Shown piece by piece: positions 16,555-25,427 of a stretch of 60,629 nt of DNA. How positions within the stretch are numbered: position 1 is the first letter of the stretch; each line of letters starts with the position of its first letter. Source of the stretch: Planctomycetota bacterium (lineage in GTDB: Bacteria > Planctomycetota > UBA1135 > GCA-002686595). The position numbers and the translations under genes were made by a program. The notes under the pieces are model-generated. The model was not told the origin of the DNA and ran no database searches. It saw only the letters and a program-made list of their open reading frames with translations. The stretch spans positions 1 through 60,629 of the forward strand of contig JACRIN010000086.1 of assembly GCA_016220085.1 (NCBI GenBank), given 5' to 3'.

Positions 16555-17241
16555 TCACCAAATCAGGCGCGTGCGGTGGCCCAGGCCGAGCGCGAGCGAC
16601 GTCAGCACGACCAGCCACACCAGGATCAGGTGTCGGCGCGGCGAGAATCCGCGGAGCGCGGCGGCCGCGAAGCCGAACGCGAAGACGTTGGGCAGGTACA
16701 TCAGCGGCGACGCGCCGAGCAGCGCGAGCCACGAATCGTTGAAAGGGTTCGCGCAGTCGTCGTTCGGCGCGAGCAGCAGCAGCGACGTCACGGCGAGCAC
16801 CGAGCGCGCGAGCTCGCGCTTCCCCTTGTGATCGAGCACCGCGCCGGCGAGCACCGCGCCGAGCGCGATGAACGCGAGCAGATAGTTGACGTGCATCACG
16901 AGTCCCACGGCGCTCCATTCGCTCGCGAGCGCCGGATGGAACGGCAGGAAAGCGTGCACCGAGGTCGTGCACGGCACGCCGACGAGCAAGCCGAGCCAGA
17001 TCGAGCGCGAGCGCGCCGCATCGAGCGGCGGGGGCTCGGCGCGGCTCGCAAGCGCGATCGTCGTCGCGGTCGCGAGGAACGCGAGCACGAGGATCCCGAC
17101 GACGAACAGCGGCACGAACCAGACCGGGAAGTTCGCGCGACGGGTCAGCAGGTCGAGCGCGCACTTGACGGCGAGCACGATCGCCGCGCCGAGCGCCGCG
17201 ACCAACGCGAGCTGCGTTTCGACCGCGCGCGTCGACGTCAC
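16555..17241 (-). CDS. Small polytopic membrane protein coupled to the macrodomain gene
   Basis: A 228-residue protein with about six hydrophobic helices (for example QLALVAALGAAIVLAVKCAL, FVPLFVVGILVLAFLATATT, VGLVMHVNYLLAFIALGAVLAG). Conserved-looking polar positions sit in loops such as PFHPALASEW and APNDDCANPFNDSW. No family is recognised. It starts with GTG at 17241, whose bases overlap the macrodomain stop in a GTGA arrangement, so translation is coupled and the product is probably made in fixed ratio with the macrodomain protein. Whether they work together is inference from this coupling alone. Confidence 0.7.
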   Translation of the reverse strand: MTSTRAVETQLALVAALGAAIVLAVKCALDLLTRRANFPVWFVPLFVVGILVLAFLATATTIALASRAEPPPLDAARSRSIWLGLLVGVPCTTSVHAFLPFHPALASEWSAVGLVMHVNYLLAFIALGAVLAGAVLDHKGKRELARSVLAVTSLLLLAPNDDCANPFNDSWLALLGASPLMYLPNVFAFGFAAAALRGFSPRRHLILVWLVVLTSLALGLGHRTRLIW

Positions 17242-17768
17242 GCGGACCGCTCTCGCTCGATCGCCCGATAGACGGCGTGCGTCGGCTCGTTGAAGCACAC
17301 GAAGAGCACGCGCTCGAGCCGCGGGTCGAGCGCGAGACCGGCCGCGACCTCGCGCCACGCGATGCGTGCCGCGCGCTCGACCGGGAATCCGAAGACGCCG
17401 GTGCTGATCGCCGGGAACGCGAGGCTCGCGAGCGCGTGCTCGCGCGCGAGAGCGAGCGAGCTGCGGTACGCGCTCGCGAGCAGCTCGTCCTCGCCGCTCG
17501 CGCCGCCGGACCAAACCGGCCCGACGGTGTGGATCACGAAACGCGCCGTCAGTCGGTGGCCGCGCGTCAACCGCGCCTCGCCGGTCGGGCAACCGCCGAG
17601 CGTGCGACATTCCGCGAGCAGCCCGGGGCCCGCCGCGCGATGGATCGCGCCGTCGACACCGCCGCCGCCGAGCAGGCTCTCGTTCGCCGCGTTGACGATC
17701 GCGTCGACGTCGCAGCGCGTGATGTCTCTCATCAGGATCTCGATCCGACCGCTCACGCGCCCGAGCAT
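17238..17768 (-). CDS. Macrodomain protein (O-acetyl-ADP-ribose deacetylase type)
   Basis: A 176-residue, stand-alone macrodomain, the usual length for YmdB-like enzymes. The ADP-ribose-binding motifs are intact: VDAIVNAANESLLGGGGVDG (residues 21-40, adenine- and ribose-contacting loop), GEARLTRGHRL with HTVGPVW, and FPAISTGVFGFP (phosphate-binding loop). Such enzymes remove ADP-ribose from proteins or nucleic acids, or hydrolyse O-acetyl-ADP-ribose, in the cytoplasm. The ATG at 17768 gives the standard N-terminus (RIEILMRDITRCDVDAIV); the longer frame is low-complexity. The 3' end overlaps a membrane protein gene by 4 bp. No ADP-ribosyltransferase is visible nearby. Confidence 0.93.
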   Translation of the reverse strand: MLGRVSGRIEILMRDITRCDVDAIVNAANESLLGGGGVDGAIHRAAGPGLLAECRTLGGCPTGEARLTRGHRLTARFVIHTVGPVWSGGASGEDELLASAYRSSLALAREHALASLAFPAISTGVFGFPVERAARIAWREVAAGLALDPRLERVLFVCFNEPTHAVYRAIERERSA

Positions 17769-17820
17769 AGGCCGCGGATCGCCGTGGCGCACTCGCACGG
17801 CCGCGGGCGCGCGGAGCTTC

Positions 17821-17883
17821 GCGGTGCGTTCGGTCGGCTCATGGACGCCCGTGCGGTGCGTTCGTCCGTCGCCTGGACGCCCG
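17821..17883. repeat. Imperfect 31-bp direct repeat, period 32
   Basis: 17821-17851 and 17853-17883 share their first 12 bases (GCGGTGCGTTCG) and last 10 bases (TGGACGCCCG). The 9-base centre differs at five positions, so 26 of 31 agree. The pair fills much of the 148-bp gap between the divergent macrodomain and lipoprotein genes. Two regulator sites three helical turns apart, or a simple duplication, would both fit. Confidence 0.6.
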
Positions 17884-17916
17884 GCGCGCGCGGGAGGACA
17901 ATCCGCGGCGTTCCCC

Positions 17917-18933
17917 ATGCGCATTGCACTCGCACTCGCACCCGCGTTCGCAATCGCGTTGGCGTTGGAGTTGGCCGCGTGCTCGACTCCCGAGCCGGCG
18001 TCCGCGCCGATTGCATCGGGCGCGCCAGGCTCATCGGGCTCACCGGGCGCGCGCGAGCCGCTGTCGCACGTGCCGTCGCCGTCGCCGCTGATCGGCGCCG
18101 CGCTCGCGGGGATCGAGCGCTTCGGCGAGATCACGCGCGAGCAGGCCGGCGACTTCGCGACCGCGCTGCTCGGCGGCGAGGTCGTCTACGGTTTCCGCTC
18201 GGGCGACCCGGCGATCCGCGATTGGGAGCTCGGCGGGCTCGGCGATCTCTCCGCGCTCGACCTGGAGCTCGCGACGCGCGTGCCGCTCGGCCATCTCGAT
18301 GCGGACGGCAAGCTCTCGCGCGACGTCGATTTCGATCGCTACACGCTCTTCGTCGCGGTCGGCAACTCGCGTTACACCGTGCTGGTGCGCCCGACGCGCA
18401 ATCCGCCTGTGTTCGAGCCGGTGCTCGATCGCGCGGTGACCGTCGTCGTCTCGAACGAGCGCGAGCCGCTCCAGGACGTCGAAGCGCGGCTCGTGGTCAC
18501 GTCCTGCGACTCCATCGGCGAGTCGTACGTCGTCTCTCGCGCGCGGACGGACGCGCACGGCGTCGCCGAGCTCGCGCACGCGGGCTTCGCGCTCCAGCTC
18601 GCCGGGCAACGCCGCGCGACGTTGAGCATCGAAACGGGGCCCGCGTTCGGCCCGGGCGTGCGCCGCGAGCTCGCCTCGCTCGACGACGGTCCGATCCGAC
18701 TCCGCGTGGGCCGCACGGCGAGCGTCGTCGTTCGCACCACACCCGTGCCGCGCTTCGGTTGGCCGACGGGCTCGCGGCTCGAGCTCGTCGATGCGCCGGC
18801 GTGGCACATCGACGCCGCCGGTGCGCGAGTCCGCGCCGATCGTCACGGCCTCTCGACCGAGCTCGTGGTCGTGCCCGAGCAACCGCCGTTCGGGCCGCTT
18901 TCGGTCACCCGCCGGGCCGACCTTCCGCGGTAG
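17917..18933 (+). CDS. Lipoprotein of unknown function
   Basis: A 338-residue protein with a clear lipoprotein signal (LALELAACS, lipobox Cys22) followed by a Pro/Ser/Gly-rich linker. The mature part is beta-rich. About residues 180-260 look like an immunoglobulin-like or carboxypeptidase-regulatory-like module (PLQDVEARLVVTSCDS, ARTDAHGVAELAHAGFALQL), the same type of module as in the three proteins that follow. No catalytic motif is seen. ATG at 17917 is chosen for the signal peptide; its GGGAGGA lies about 20 nt upstream, rather far for a ribosome site. It is separated from the next gene by 64 bp containing a possible promoter. Confidence 0.8.
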   Translation: MRIALALAPAFAIALALELAACSTPEPASAPIASGAPGSSGSPGAREPLSHVPSPSPLIGAALAGIERFGEITREQAGDFATALLGGEVVYGFRSGDPAIRDWELGGLGDLSALDLELATRVPLGHLDADGKLSRDVDFDRYTLFVAVGNSRYTVLVRPTRNPPVFEPVLDRAVTVVVSNEREPLQDVEARLVVTSCDSIGESYVVSRARTDAHGVAELAHAGFALQLAGQRRATLSIETGPAFGPGVRRELASLDDGPIRLRVGRTASVVVRTTPVPRFGWPTGSRLELVDAPAWHIDAAGARVRADRHGLSTELVVVPEQPPFGPLSVTRRADLPR

Positions 18934-18945
18934 GGGCTCGTGCAG

Positions 18946-18973
18946 ATGACTTTCTGAGGCAAAGTGATAGGCT
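18946..18973 (+). promoter_or_regulatory. Candidate promoter of the three-gene anchored-protein operon
   Basis: ATGACT at 18946-18951 (four of six bases match the -35 consensus) and TAGGCT at 18968-18973 are 16 bp apart. The start codon of the first anchored protein is 24 bp further on, with GAGG as a short Shine-Dalgarno. This is a motif match only. Confidence 0.4.
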
Positions 18974-18997
18974 CCTGGCCTTCCCGGTCGAGGTCAC

Positions 18998-20026
18998 ATG
19001 AAGTCGTTCCGTTGGCTCGTCGCCGTCCCACTGGTCGCGTTCGTCGCGTGGTTCTTCCTGGGCGGCGAACTCGCGACCGAGGATGCGACCACCGACCAAG
19101 CGAACGCGTCACTGCGGACCGCGCGCGACGCTGGCACCGAGCACGGAGTCGGCGCGCGGTTGGCGGGTGAGTTGCTCGTTGACTCCGGCTTCCCGATCGC
19201 CGACGTCTTCGTTCGATGCACGGACACGAACTCCGCAGCAGGTTCGCGTGCGCAGGCGACGCCCGCGGCGGCCGAAGGGCGTGGTGTGTTCGCGCTGGAG
19301 GGTTTGCCCGCCGGCAAGGCGAGCGTCGAGTTCGGCGTGCGCAACGGGCCGGTGCTCGTGCGGATCGACGGCGTCGAGCTCGTCCCCGGCGAAGCGTGCG
19401 CCGATCCGCGGCTCGCCGAGGTCGACTTGCGCGGGCTCGCGAAGTCGGTGCACGTCGTGATTCGCGACGAAGGCGGCGAAGGGATCAATCATTCGATCGT
19501 GCGCGCGCGCGGGCGCGACGGCAGCGTCGAGTGGTCGCGCGTCACGACCGACGACGGACACGCGACCGTGCGCGCGAGCGCGCTGCCGATCGATTTCGTG
19601 CTCGGCGCGTCCGGCTATCGCACCGAGCGCGTCGACGGCGCGAGCGAGGACTTCGAGGTGCGGCTCGCGCGCGGGCTTGCGGTAGAGCTCGTGCCCGACC
19701 CCGAGCTGCGCGCGCTGCTCGGCGCGGACGCGACGCTCGCGGTGGTGTACGAGCGTGGCGAGCTGACGACGCCCGACGACGCGATCACGTGGCCCGAGCT
19801 CGCCAAACCCGACGCTGCGGGTGTCGCGACCGTGCGCGTGTGCGAACCCGGCCGTTTCCGCGCCGAGCTGCGCGCATCGCGGCGCTGCGGCGAGCGCAAC
19901 GAGACGTTCAGCGCGCCCTGCTCGCCCGCGACGATCGACGTGCGCGACTCCGACGAGCCGCAGCGCTTCGAGATCACGTTGCCCGAGACCGAACGCGCGC
20001 GCCTGCGCGCCTTCCGGGAGCCGTGA
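18998..20026 (+). CDS. Membrane-anchored protein with carboxypeptidase-regulatory-like modules (first of three)
   Basis: A 342-residue protein. The N-terminal hydrophobic segment (MKSFRWLVAVPLVAFVAWFFLG) is an uncleaved anchor or signal peptide. The rest appears as beta-sandwich modules of the carboxypeptidase-regulatory/Cna-B type: LAGELLVDSGFPIADVFVRC, FALEGLPAGKASVEFGVR and SVHVVIRDEGGEGINHSIVR with TTDDGHATVRASALPIDFVL. No enzyme motif is present. It is followed after 4 bp by a larger protein of the same design and is presumably surface-exposed or periplasmic. Binding or structural roles are typical for such modules; no ligand can be named. Confidence 0.8.
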   Translation: MKSFRWLVAVPLVAFVAWFFLGGELATEDATTDQANASLRTARDAGTEHGVGARLAGELLVDSGFPIADVFVRCTDTNSAAGSRAQATPAAAEGRGVFALEGLPAGKASVEFGVRNGPVLVRIDGVELVPGEACADPRLAEVDLRGLAKSVHVVIRDEGGEGINHSIVRARGRDGSVEWSRVTTDDGHATVRASALPIDFVLGASGYRTERVDGASEDFEVRLARGLAVELVPDPELRALLGADATLAVVYERGELTTPDDAITWPELAKPDAAGVATVRVCEPGRFRAELRASRRCGERNETFSAPCSPATIDVRDSDEPQRFEITLPETERARLRAFREP

Positions 20027-20030
20027 CGCG

Positions 20031-22589
20031 ATGCGACTCGCGCTCGCGGTGCTCGGCTTGGTGCTCGTCGCGTGCCTCGCGTGGAGCTTCGCGCGCTCGG
20101 ACGGCGCGGTCGGGAGCTCGCCGTCGACGCGGAGGGATCCCGAGCGGTCGGAGCGGAGCGCGGACGGACTCCCGACGCCGGCGAGCGATCCGCTCGCGAT
20201 GCCGAGCGGAACCTCCGAGCGCGCGGCGACCGAGCCGAGCGAGGCGAGCAACGATCCTGCGCCCGCCGATGCACTGACGCTGCGAGTGGTCGAGCGCGCG
20301 AGCGGCCGGCCGATCGCCGACGCCGAGGTGTTCAGCTTCGACTGGGACGCCGATTGGGAGGCGTGTCGCCTGCTCGATCAGCGCGAGCCTGGCGAGCTCG
20401 AGACGTGGCTCGCGGCGCACGGCCGGCGGGTGAGGACCGACGCGCTCGGCGAGGCGCGCGTGCCGAAGGTGAAGCACAGCGGCATCGCGGCGGCGCGCAG
20501 TGCGGGCCGGTTCGCCGTGCAGGACTACGACGGGGGCGCCGAGCGCATCGTGATCGCAGTCGGCGGTGAACGCGAGTTCGAGGTGCACGTCGCGAGCTCG
20601 GCCGGCGCCGAAGTTACCGGTGTCGACGTCGTCGTGCGCTCGCTCGACGCCTTCGGATTGCGCCTGCGCGCGCGCACCGACGAGCACGGCGTGGCGCGCT
20701 TCCGACATGTGCGTCCGTTCCAACGCGAGGATGCGCCGGAGCCGTGCGGGGTAACGGTCAGCGCGCTGCTGACCAGTCGGCCAGAGCTGGCCTTCGACGC
20801 GTTGATGGAGCTCCCGCCACGGGTCGAACTCGTCCTGCCGCCGTGCGGCGCCGTCGACGTCACCGTCGTCGATCAGGGCGGGTCGGTGGTCACTGCGTCG
20901 GGTGCCTTCGACGCGACGGTCGTCTCGGACGACTTCTTCACTTCACACTTCAGCACCGTCCGCGAGCGAGCCGCGCGCGGCGCGTTTCGCCTCGCACCGG
21001 TCGAGGTTGGGGCGCGCTTCGAGGTCGTCGCGTGGTTCGAAGGCATGCAGGAGTCTGCTAAGGGGACGCTCGACGGTCCGTCGCGCGACGGCGAGGTAGT
21101 CGCGGCGACGCTCCGGCTCCAGGCGCTGCCGGCCGCGGTTTTTCGTGCCGTCGACGAACGAGGTCAGGTGCTCGTGCAGCAGAGACTGAGGGTGGTGATG
21201 CGCGATCTCCTCGGCGACTGGGACGAAGGATCGCCCCTGGGGTACTCGGAGTTCGTCACCGATGACGCCGGCCAGTTCCGAGTGCCGTATGACACGGACG
21301 CCGTCGACCCTGACAATGAGCCGCGGCGCACCATCGAGCTCTTCACGACGCGCGCCAGCGACGGTGTCGAGCTCTACTTCCACACCGAGTTCGACATGCA
21401 GCCGCCGAGCGAAGATCGCGAGGCCGGTGACGCGGTCTTCTGGCCAGCGCAGCGGATCGTCGCGGGTCGCGTGGTGGATCCGCTCGGTGTGGCGGTCGAA
21501 GGTTCGATCGTGCGGCTCTACGTGCCATTCTCGATCGAGAACGAGACCGCCAACCCGCGAAAGCGCGACTTCGACGCCGTGCGACATCCCGCGTGGCTCG
21601 TCAGCGACGCGCAGGGTGCATTCGAGGCGCGCGGCGTGCTCGACGCGCCGCGAGTCCGCGTGATCGCGAATGCCGGCACTCCGTGCGAGAGCCCGCTGAC
21701 CGAAGTCGCGCTCGGCGCGGGCGACGTCGTGTTGACGGTGCCACGTCAGGGCGGACTCGAGGGCTCGATCGTGTTGCCCGATGGCGTGCTCGCGCACGAG
21801 GTCAATTGTCGCTGGTCCGCGCCGGGCGGGCCGAACGCGACTGCCGCCTTCAGCGAAACTGACGCGCGCGCGGCGCCGGAGCCCGGGCTCGCGTACTTCT
21901 TGTTCGACGATCTGCCGACCGGCCGCGGCGAGCTCGCGGTGATCCTCGGCTCGCAACCGATCGTGCGCATCGCCGACCTGGAGCTCCAGCCCGGTGCACC
22001 GACGCGCGATCCGCGGGTGCAACGCATCGACATGCGCGGACGGGTGCGCGTGCTCGAAGTGCGAGTCGAATCGCCGGACGGCTCGCTCGCCCCCGATGGG
22101 GTTGTGCAGACGTGTCCGAGCAGCGCGCCGGAGTCGCGCAGTATGTGGTCGATCCGCCGAGGCACGGCGCGGTGCCTCGTCGGCATCGAGCCGGTCGATC
22201 TGTGGGTCGCGATCGTCGGCGCGCGGCGCGAGCGCGTGACGGGCGTCGCCGCGAACGCGTGTACCGTGCGCATGCGGCCGCCGTACGAGCTCGAGTTGAC
22301 GTTCCGCGCTCCGAACGTGCCGAGCGATTTGCTCGCATCGCTCGAGATGCGGGGCGAACCGCAGGTGACGTGCAATACGTCGACGCCGGTTCCCGAGGGC
22401 GCGGCGATGCGGTTCCGGCCCGCTGCGACCGGACCTGCGCGCTTGCGCCTGATCCGGCAGCCCGATACATCGAGCGGTCGCGAGTTCCGCAAGCTCGGCG
22501 AGTGGTCGTTCGAGGTCGCCGACGTCGACGAGCTGCAGACCTTTGCGTTCGATCTCGACCCGGAAGCGGTGGAGGCCGCGTTGCGATGA
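20031..22589 (+). CDS. Large membrane-anchored modular beta-sandwich protein (second of three)
   Basis: An 852-residue protein. A short hydrophobic N-terminus (MRLALAVLGLVLVACLAW) is followed by about 60 residues of Ser/Pro/Glu/Arg-rich linker. Then come repeated carboxypeptidase-regulatory-like modules, recognisable from LTLRVVERASGRPIADAEVF (about residue 82), RTDALGEARVPKV, RTDEHGVARFRHV, and AGRVVDPLGVAVEGSIVRLY around residue 480. The last third has weaker beta-rich repeats. GGGAG 11 nt before the ATG and the 4-bp distance to the preceding stop support this start; the upstream in-frame extension is a shadow of the first gene. Organisation and linker resemble the next gene, suggesting duplication. 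Confidence 0.84.
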   Translation: MRLALAVLGLVLVACLAWSFARSDGAVGSSPSTRRDPERSERSADGLPTPASDPLAMPSGTSERAATEPSEASNDPAPADALTLRVVERASGRPIADAEVFSFDWDADWEACRLLDQREPGELETWLAAHGRRVRTDALGEARVPKVKHSGIAAARSAGRFAVQDYDGGAERIVIAVGGEREFEVHVASSAGAEVTGVDVVVRSLDAFGLRLRARTDEHGVARFRHVRPFQREDAPEPCGVTVSALLTSRPELAFDALMELPPRVELVLPPCGAVDVTVVDQGGSVVTASGAFDATVVSDDFFTSHFSTVRERAARGAFRLAPVEVGARFEVVAWFEGMQESAKGTLDGPSRDGEVVAATLRLQALPAAVFRAVDERGQVLVQQRLRVVMRDLLGDWDEGSPLGYSEFVTDDAGQFRVPYDTDAVDPDNEPRRTIELFTTRASDGVELYFHTEFDMQPPSEDREAGDAVFWPAQRIVAGRVVDPLGVAVEGSIVRLYVPFSIENETANPRKRDFDAVRHPAWLVSDAQGAFEARGVLDAPRVRVIANAGTPCESPLTEVALGAGDVVLTVPRQGGLEGSIVLPDGVLAHEVNCRWSAPGGPNATAAFSETDARAAPEPGLAYFLFDDLPTGRGELAVILGSQPIVRIADLELQPGAPTRDPRVQRIDMRGRVRVLEVRVESPDGSLAPDGVVQTCPSSAPESRSMWSIRRGTARCLVGIEPVDLWVAIVGARRERVTGVAANACTVRMRPPYELELTFRAPNVPSDLLASLEMRGEPQVTCNTSTPVPEGAAMRFRPAATGPARLRLIRQPDTSSGREFRKLGEWSFEVADVDELQTFAFDLDPEAVEAALR

Positions 22590-25219
22590 GGCGTGGTAGC
22601 TTCGGGGGCGGCGTGGGACGGATCGGGAGCTCGCGGACGTTGCTCGTGGTGCTCGTCGCGTGCGTCGGGTTGCTCGGCGGCGCGGCGTGGTGGCTCTTCG
22701 TCGTTCAGCCGGTCGCGCCGAGCGAGCGCCCGCCGGAGATCGCGAGCACTCCGAGCGAGCCGGCGGGGAGCGCCGCGTCCGAACCCGCCGCGACGACGAC
22801 GGCGAAGAGCGAGCTCGCGGTGCCGAGCAACGAGACCCACGCGCCGACGCGCACCGCCGCGGGCCGCGAGCGCCATGGCGCGCCGGTCAAGACGCCGGCG
22901 CCGAGCGGTCCGGCGCTGGTCGTCGTCGACGCGGCGACGCGCAATCCGATCGTCGACGCGGTGGTCGCGATGCTCGCGCTCGAAGGCGTCGACAAACGAA
23001 CGATCGCGCTGCCGTCGAGGCTGGAGGCGGACGCGCAGCGCCGCGGCAAGCGCTCGCGCACCGACGCGCAAGGGCGGGTCGCCCTTCCGGTGAAGCGAGG
23101 CGAGCTCTTCGCCGTCGCGTGGACCAAGGATCGTTGGGGCGCCGCGTCGGTGTCGCGCAAGGCGAACAGCGTCGAGCTGTTGGTCCGCGTCGACGGCTCG
23201 GTCGAGATCTTCACGCACGACGCGGACCGAGTTCCGGTCGTCGGCGTTCCGCTCGCGCTCGCGTACTACCTCGACTCCGCGAAGTCGTTCGTGCGGCTCG
23301 CGGAGGCGACCAGCAACGAGCGCGGCCGCGCGACGTTCGAGCACGGACGCGCGTCGCTGGAGGGGATCCGGCCTTCCTCGCTCGAGGTGCTCGTCGACGG
23401 TGCGTTCACGGCGCCGGTCAGACGCACGGTCTCGCTGGACGATGTCGGGGTGAGTGTGCCGCTCGAAGTCCCGCCGTTCGGATCGGTCGCGGTGCGCGTG
23501 CGCGACTTCGAGGATCGCGAGGTGAAGTCGGGAGTGACGATCGCCTTGATTCCCGACGGCGTGCGCATGTCGCCGACCGGCAAGTCGCAACTCGAGCTCG
23601 TCGACGGCGTCGCGGTCTTCTCCGCGGTCGCCGTCGGCGCCGAGGCGACGTTCCAGACGTACCTGCGAGTCGGCAAGGAGAAGCTCGGACCGATCACCGC
23701 GTCGACCAAGGTCGAGAAGGCGGGCGAGCGCGTCGAGCTCGTGCTCGGCGGACCGAACTCGGTGCCGGTGTTGGTCGCGCGCGTGCTCGACGACGAGCTC
23801 AAGCCGTTCGCGAACCAAGCGCTCGACGTCAACCTCGTCGCGCAGGCGCCCAACGGCGCCGGGAAGCCGCCGACGCCGGTGACCACCGATGCGACCGGAC
23901 TCGTGCGGCTCTACTTGCCCGGTTGGCCGAACGGCGGCGGCGCGCTGAGGTTGGTCGCCGCGCCGACGCGTTGGCGCAAGATCCTGACCGCGGTGGTCGA
24001 CGTGCCGGTCGCGCTCGCGCTCGGCGAGCAGCCGCTCGGCGACGTCGTGTTGCGCGGTCTGCCGTTGCTCGTCGCCGGCCGCGTCGTCGATCAGCTCGGT
24101 CAGCCGATCGCGAACGCCAACGTCAACGTGTTGCGGCGCGCCAAGGACGGCGTCGGTTGGAGCGACATCGGCTCCGCGGACCTGACCGATCCGTTGGGCG
24201 AGTTCGCGATGGACGCCGATCCCGAGTCCGGCGAGCTCGCGGTGCGCGCGAGCGCCGCCGACTGCGCGCGCGCCGAGCCGGTTCCGTTCGCGCGCGGGAG
24301 TTCGGGGCTCTCGCTCGCGCTGGTGCGCACCGCGTCGCTCGAGGGCACCGTGCGGATCGATCCCGAGCTCTCGCCGCAGGAAATCAACGTCACGTGGATC
24401 ATCGACGAGCCCGCGGGCACCAAGCGACAACACACGATGGTCGGGGGCACGCTGAAATCCAAGGACGGGCTCTCTCGCGCGCGGTTCTCCCAGCGTTCGC
24501 TGCCGGCGGGCGTCGGCAAGCTCGAAATCCGCGCGATCAGCACCGTGGTGCTCACGTTCGAGCCGCTCGAGCTCCTGCCCGGTCCGAACCCGACGATCCT
24601 GGACGACCTCGACCTGCGCCAGCTCGTGCGGATCTTCAATCTGACGATCCGCGACCAGCAAGGCCACGACATCCGCGCGGGCCAGATCCACTTCCGTCCG
24701 AGCGGCAGCGCCGAGCCGTGGCAGCTCTGGCAGTTCCAAAAGGGTCGCGCGCGGATCCTCGCGCTCGCGCCGGAGCTCGATCTCTCGATCTTCGGCGCGC
24801 CCGGGCGAGCGACGTTGTTCGAGCGCGTGCGCGGCGAGAGCGACCTCGTGCTCGACGGGCCGATCTGGGTGAAGCTCGCGGTCGACGGCAATCCGCTGCG
24901 CGCGCCGGACACGCTGACGTTGGTGATCGAGCTCGCCGAAGCGAGCGATCCGTCGCTCGTGCCGACGCTCAAGAACGCGATCAAGATCGCGCCCGACGAC
25001 TCCGGGCACGTGCTGGTCGCGTTGGCGGCCGCGGGCAGGTACTCGGTCGCGTTCCAGATCGGTTGCGTGGAGCGAGGGAGCTCGGCGCAGGTCGGCGCGA
25101 AGGTCGAGTTCGAGGTGCAATCGCGCGACGGCGAGCAAGACGTCGCGATCGAAGCGCCGCGCGCGGCGATCGAGCAGCTCTACTCGCGGCTGCTCGAAGC
25201 TCCGGTCGAAAAGCGCTGA
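22586..25219 (+). CDS. Large membrane-anchored modular beta-sandwich protein (third of three)
   Basis: An 877-residue protein overlapping the previous gene by 4 bp (ATGA). The anchor is at about residues 17-40 (SRTLLVVLVACVGLLGGAAW), then comes a Ser/Thr/Pro/Glu-rich linker to about residue 110. Modules follow, starting ALVVVDAATRNPIVDAVVAM with RTDAQGRVALPVKRGEL. A clear carboxypeptidase-regulatory repeat, VAGRVVDQLGQPIANANVNV, lies near residue 497, followed by DPLGEFAMDADPESGELAV. The C-terminal 300 residues are further strand-rich units. The layout (anchor, disordered stalk, module string, last helix) is the same as in the second protein. It probably projects from the cytoplasmic membrane into the periplasm. 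Function unknown. Confidence 0.85.
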   Translation: MRRGSFGGGVGRIGSSRTLLVVLVACVGLLGGAAWWLFVVQPVAPSERPPEIASTPSEPAGSAASEPAATTTAKSELAVPSNETHAPTRTAAGRERHGAPVKTPAPSGPALVVVDAATRNPIVDAVVAMLALEGVDKRTIALPSRLEADAQRRGKRSRTDAQGRVALPVKRGELFAVAWTKDRWGAASVSRKANSVELLVRVDGSVEIFTHDADRVPVVGVPLALAYYLDSAKSFVRLAEATSNERGRATFEHGRASLEGIRPSSLEVLVDGAFTAPVRRTVSLDDVGVSVPLEVPPFGSVAVRVRDFEDREVKSGVTIALIPDGVRMSPTGKSQLELVDGVAVFSAVAVGAEATFQTYLRVGKEKLGPITASTKVEKAGERVELVLGGPNSVPVLVARVLDDELKPFANQALDVNLVAQAPNGAGKPPTPVTTDATGLVRLYLPGWPNGGGALRLVAAPTRWRKILTAVVDVPVALALGEQPLGDVVLRGLPLLVAGRVVDQLGQPIANANVNVLRRAKDGVGWSDIGSADLTDPLGEFAMDADPESGELAVRASAADCARAEPVPFARGSSGLSLALVRTASLEGTVRIDPELSPQEINVTWIIDEPAGTKRQHTMVGGTLKSKDGLSRARFSQRSLPAGVGKLEIRAISTVVLTFEPLELLPGPNPTILDDLDLRQLVRIFNLTIRDQQGHDIRAGQIHFRPSGSAEPWQLWQFQKGRARILALAPELDLSIFGAPGRATLFERVRGESDLVLDGPIWVKLAVDGNPLRAPDTLTLVIELAEASDPSLVPTLKNAIKIAPDDSGHVLVALAAAGRYSVAFQIGCVERGSSAQVGAKVEFEVQSRDGEQDVAIEAPRAAIEQLYSRLLEAPVEKR

Positions 25220-25222
25220 GCG

Positions 25223-25351
25223 ATGGAGCGCAGGTCGGTCGTCGGGTGGGCGGTCGCGGTCGCGTTGCTCGGACACTGCCTCTCGCCGCTGTGCCGAAAT
25301 CGTGCGATCTCCAAGTGGCGCGTCTTCCCCTCCGTCTTGGCACAGCGGTGA
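25223..25351 (+). pseudogene. Truncated-looking small ORF, possible remnant of a fourth anchored protein
   Basis: A 42-codon frame begins 3 bp after the third anchored protein. Its N-terminus MERRSVVGWAVAVALLG looks like the anchor of its neighbours. After residue 16 the reading frame enters the inverted repeat at 25270 and stops at 25349-25351, inside the right arm. The simplest reading is a fourth gene of the series interrupted by the repeat; a genuine 42-residue peptide is less likely. Confidence 0.4.
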
Positions 25352-25364
25352 GAGGCAGTGTCCG
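25270..25364. repeat. Inverted repeat with 26-bp arms (REP/MITE-like)
   Basis: The arms at 25270-25295 and 25339-25364 are complementary except for one G-T pair and enclose 43 bp. They would fold into a long hairpin just after the anchored-protein operon. A related copy of the right arm, with the same CTCCGTCT lead-in, occurs at 34643-34679, so this is a dispersed family and not a one-off terminator. No T-tract follows on either strand. Confidence 0.75.
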
Positions 25365-25427
25365 CTTCCGCGTCGCGCTCGACCCCGCGGTCGTCGCCGA
25401 GAAGCTCGCGTACCTCGAAAAACTGCG

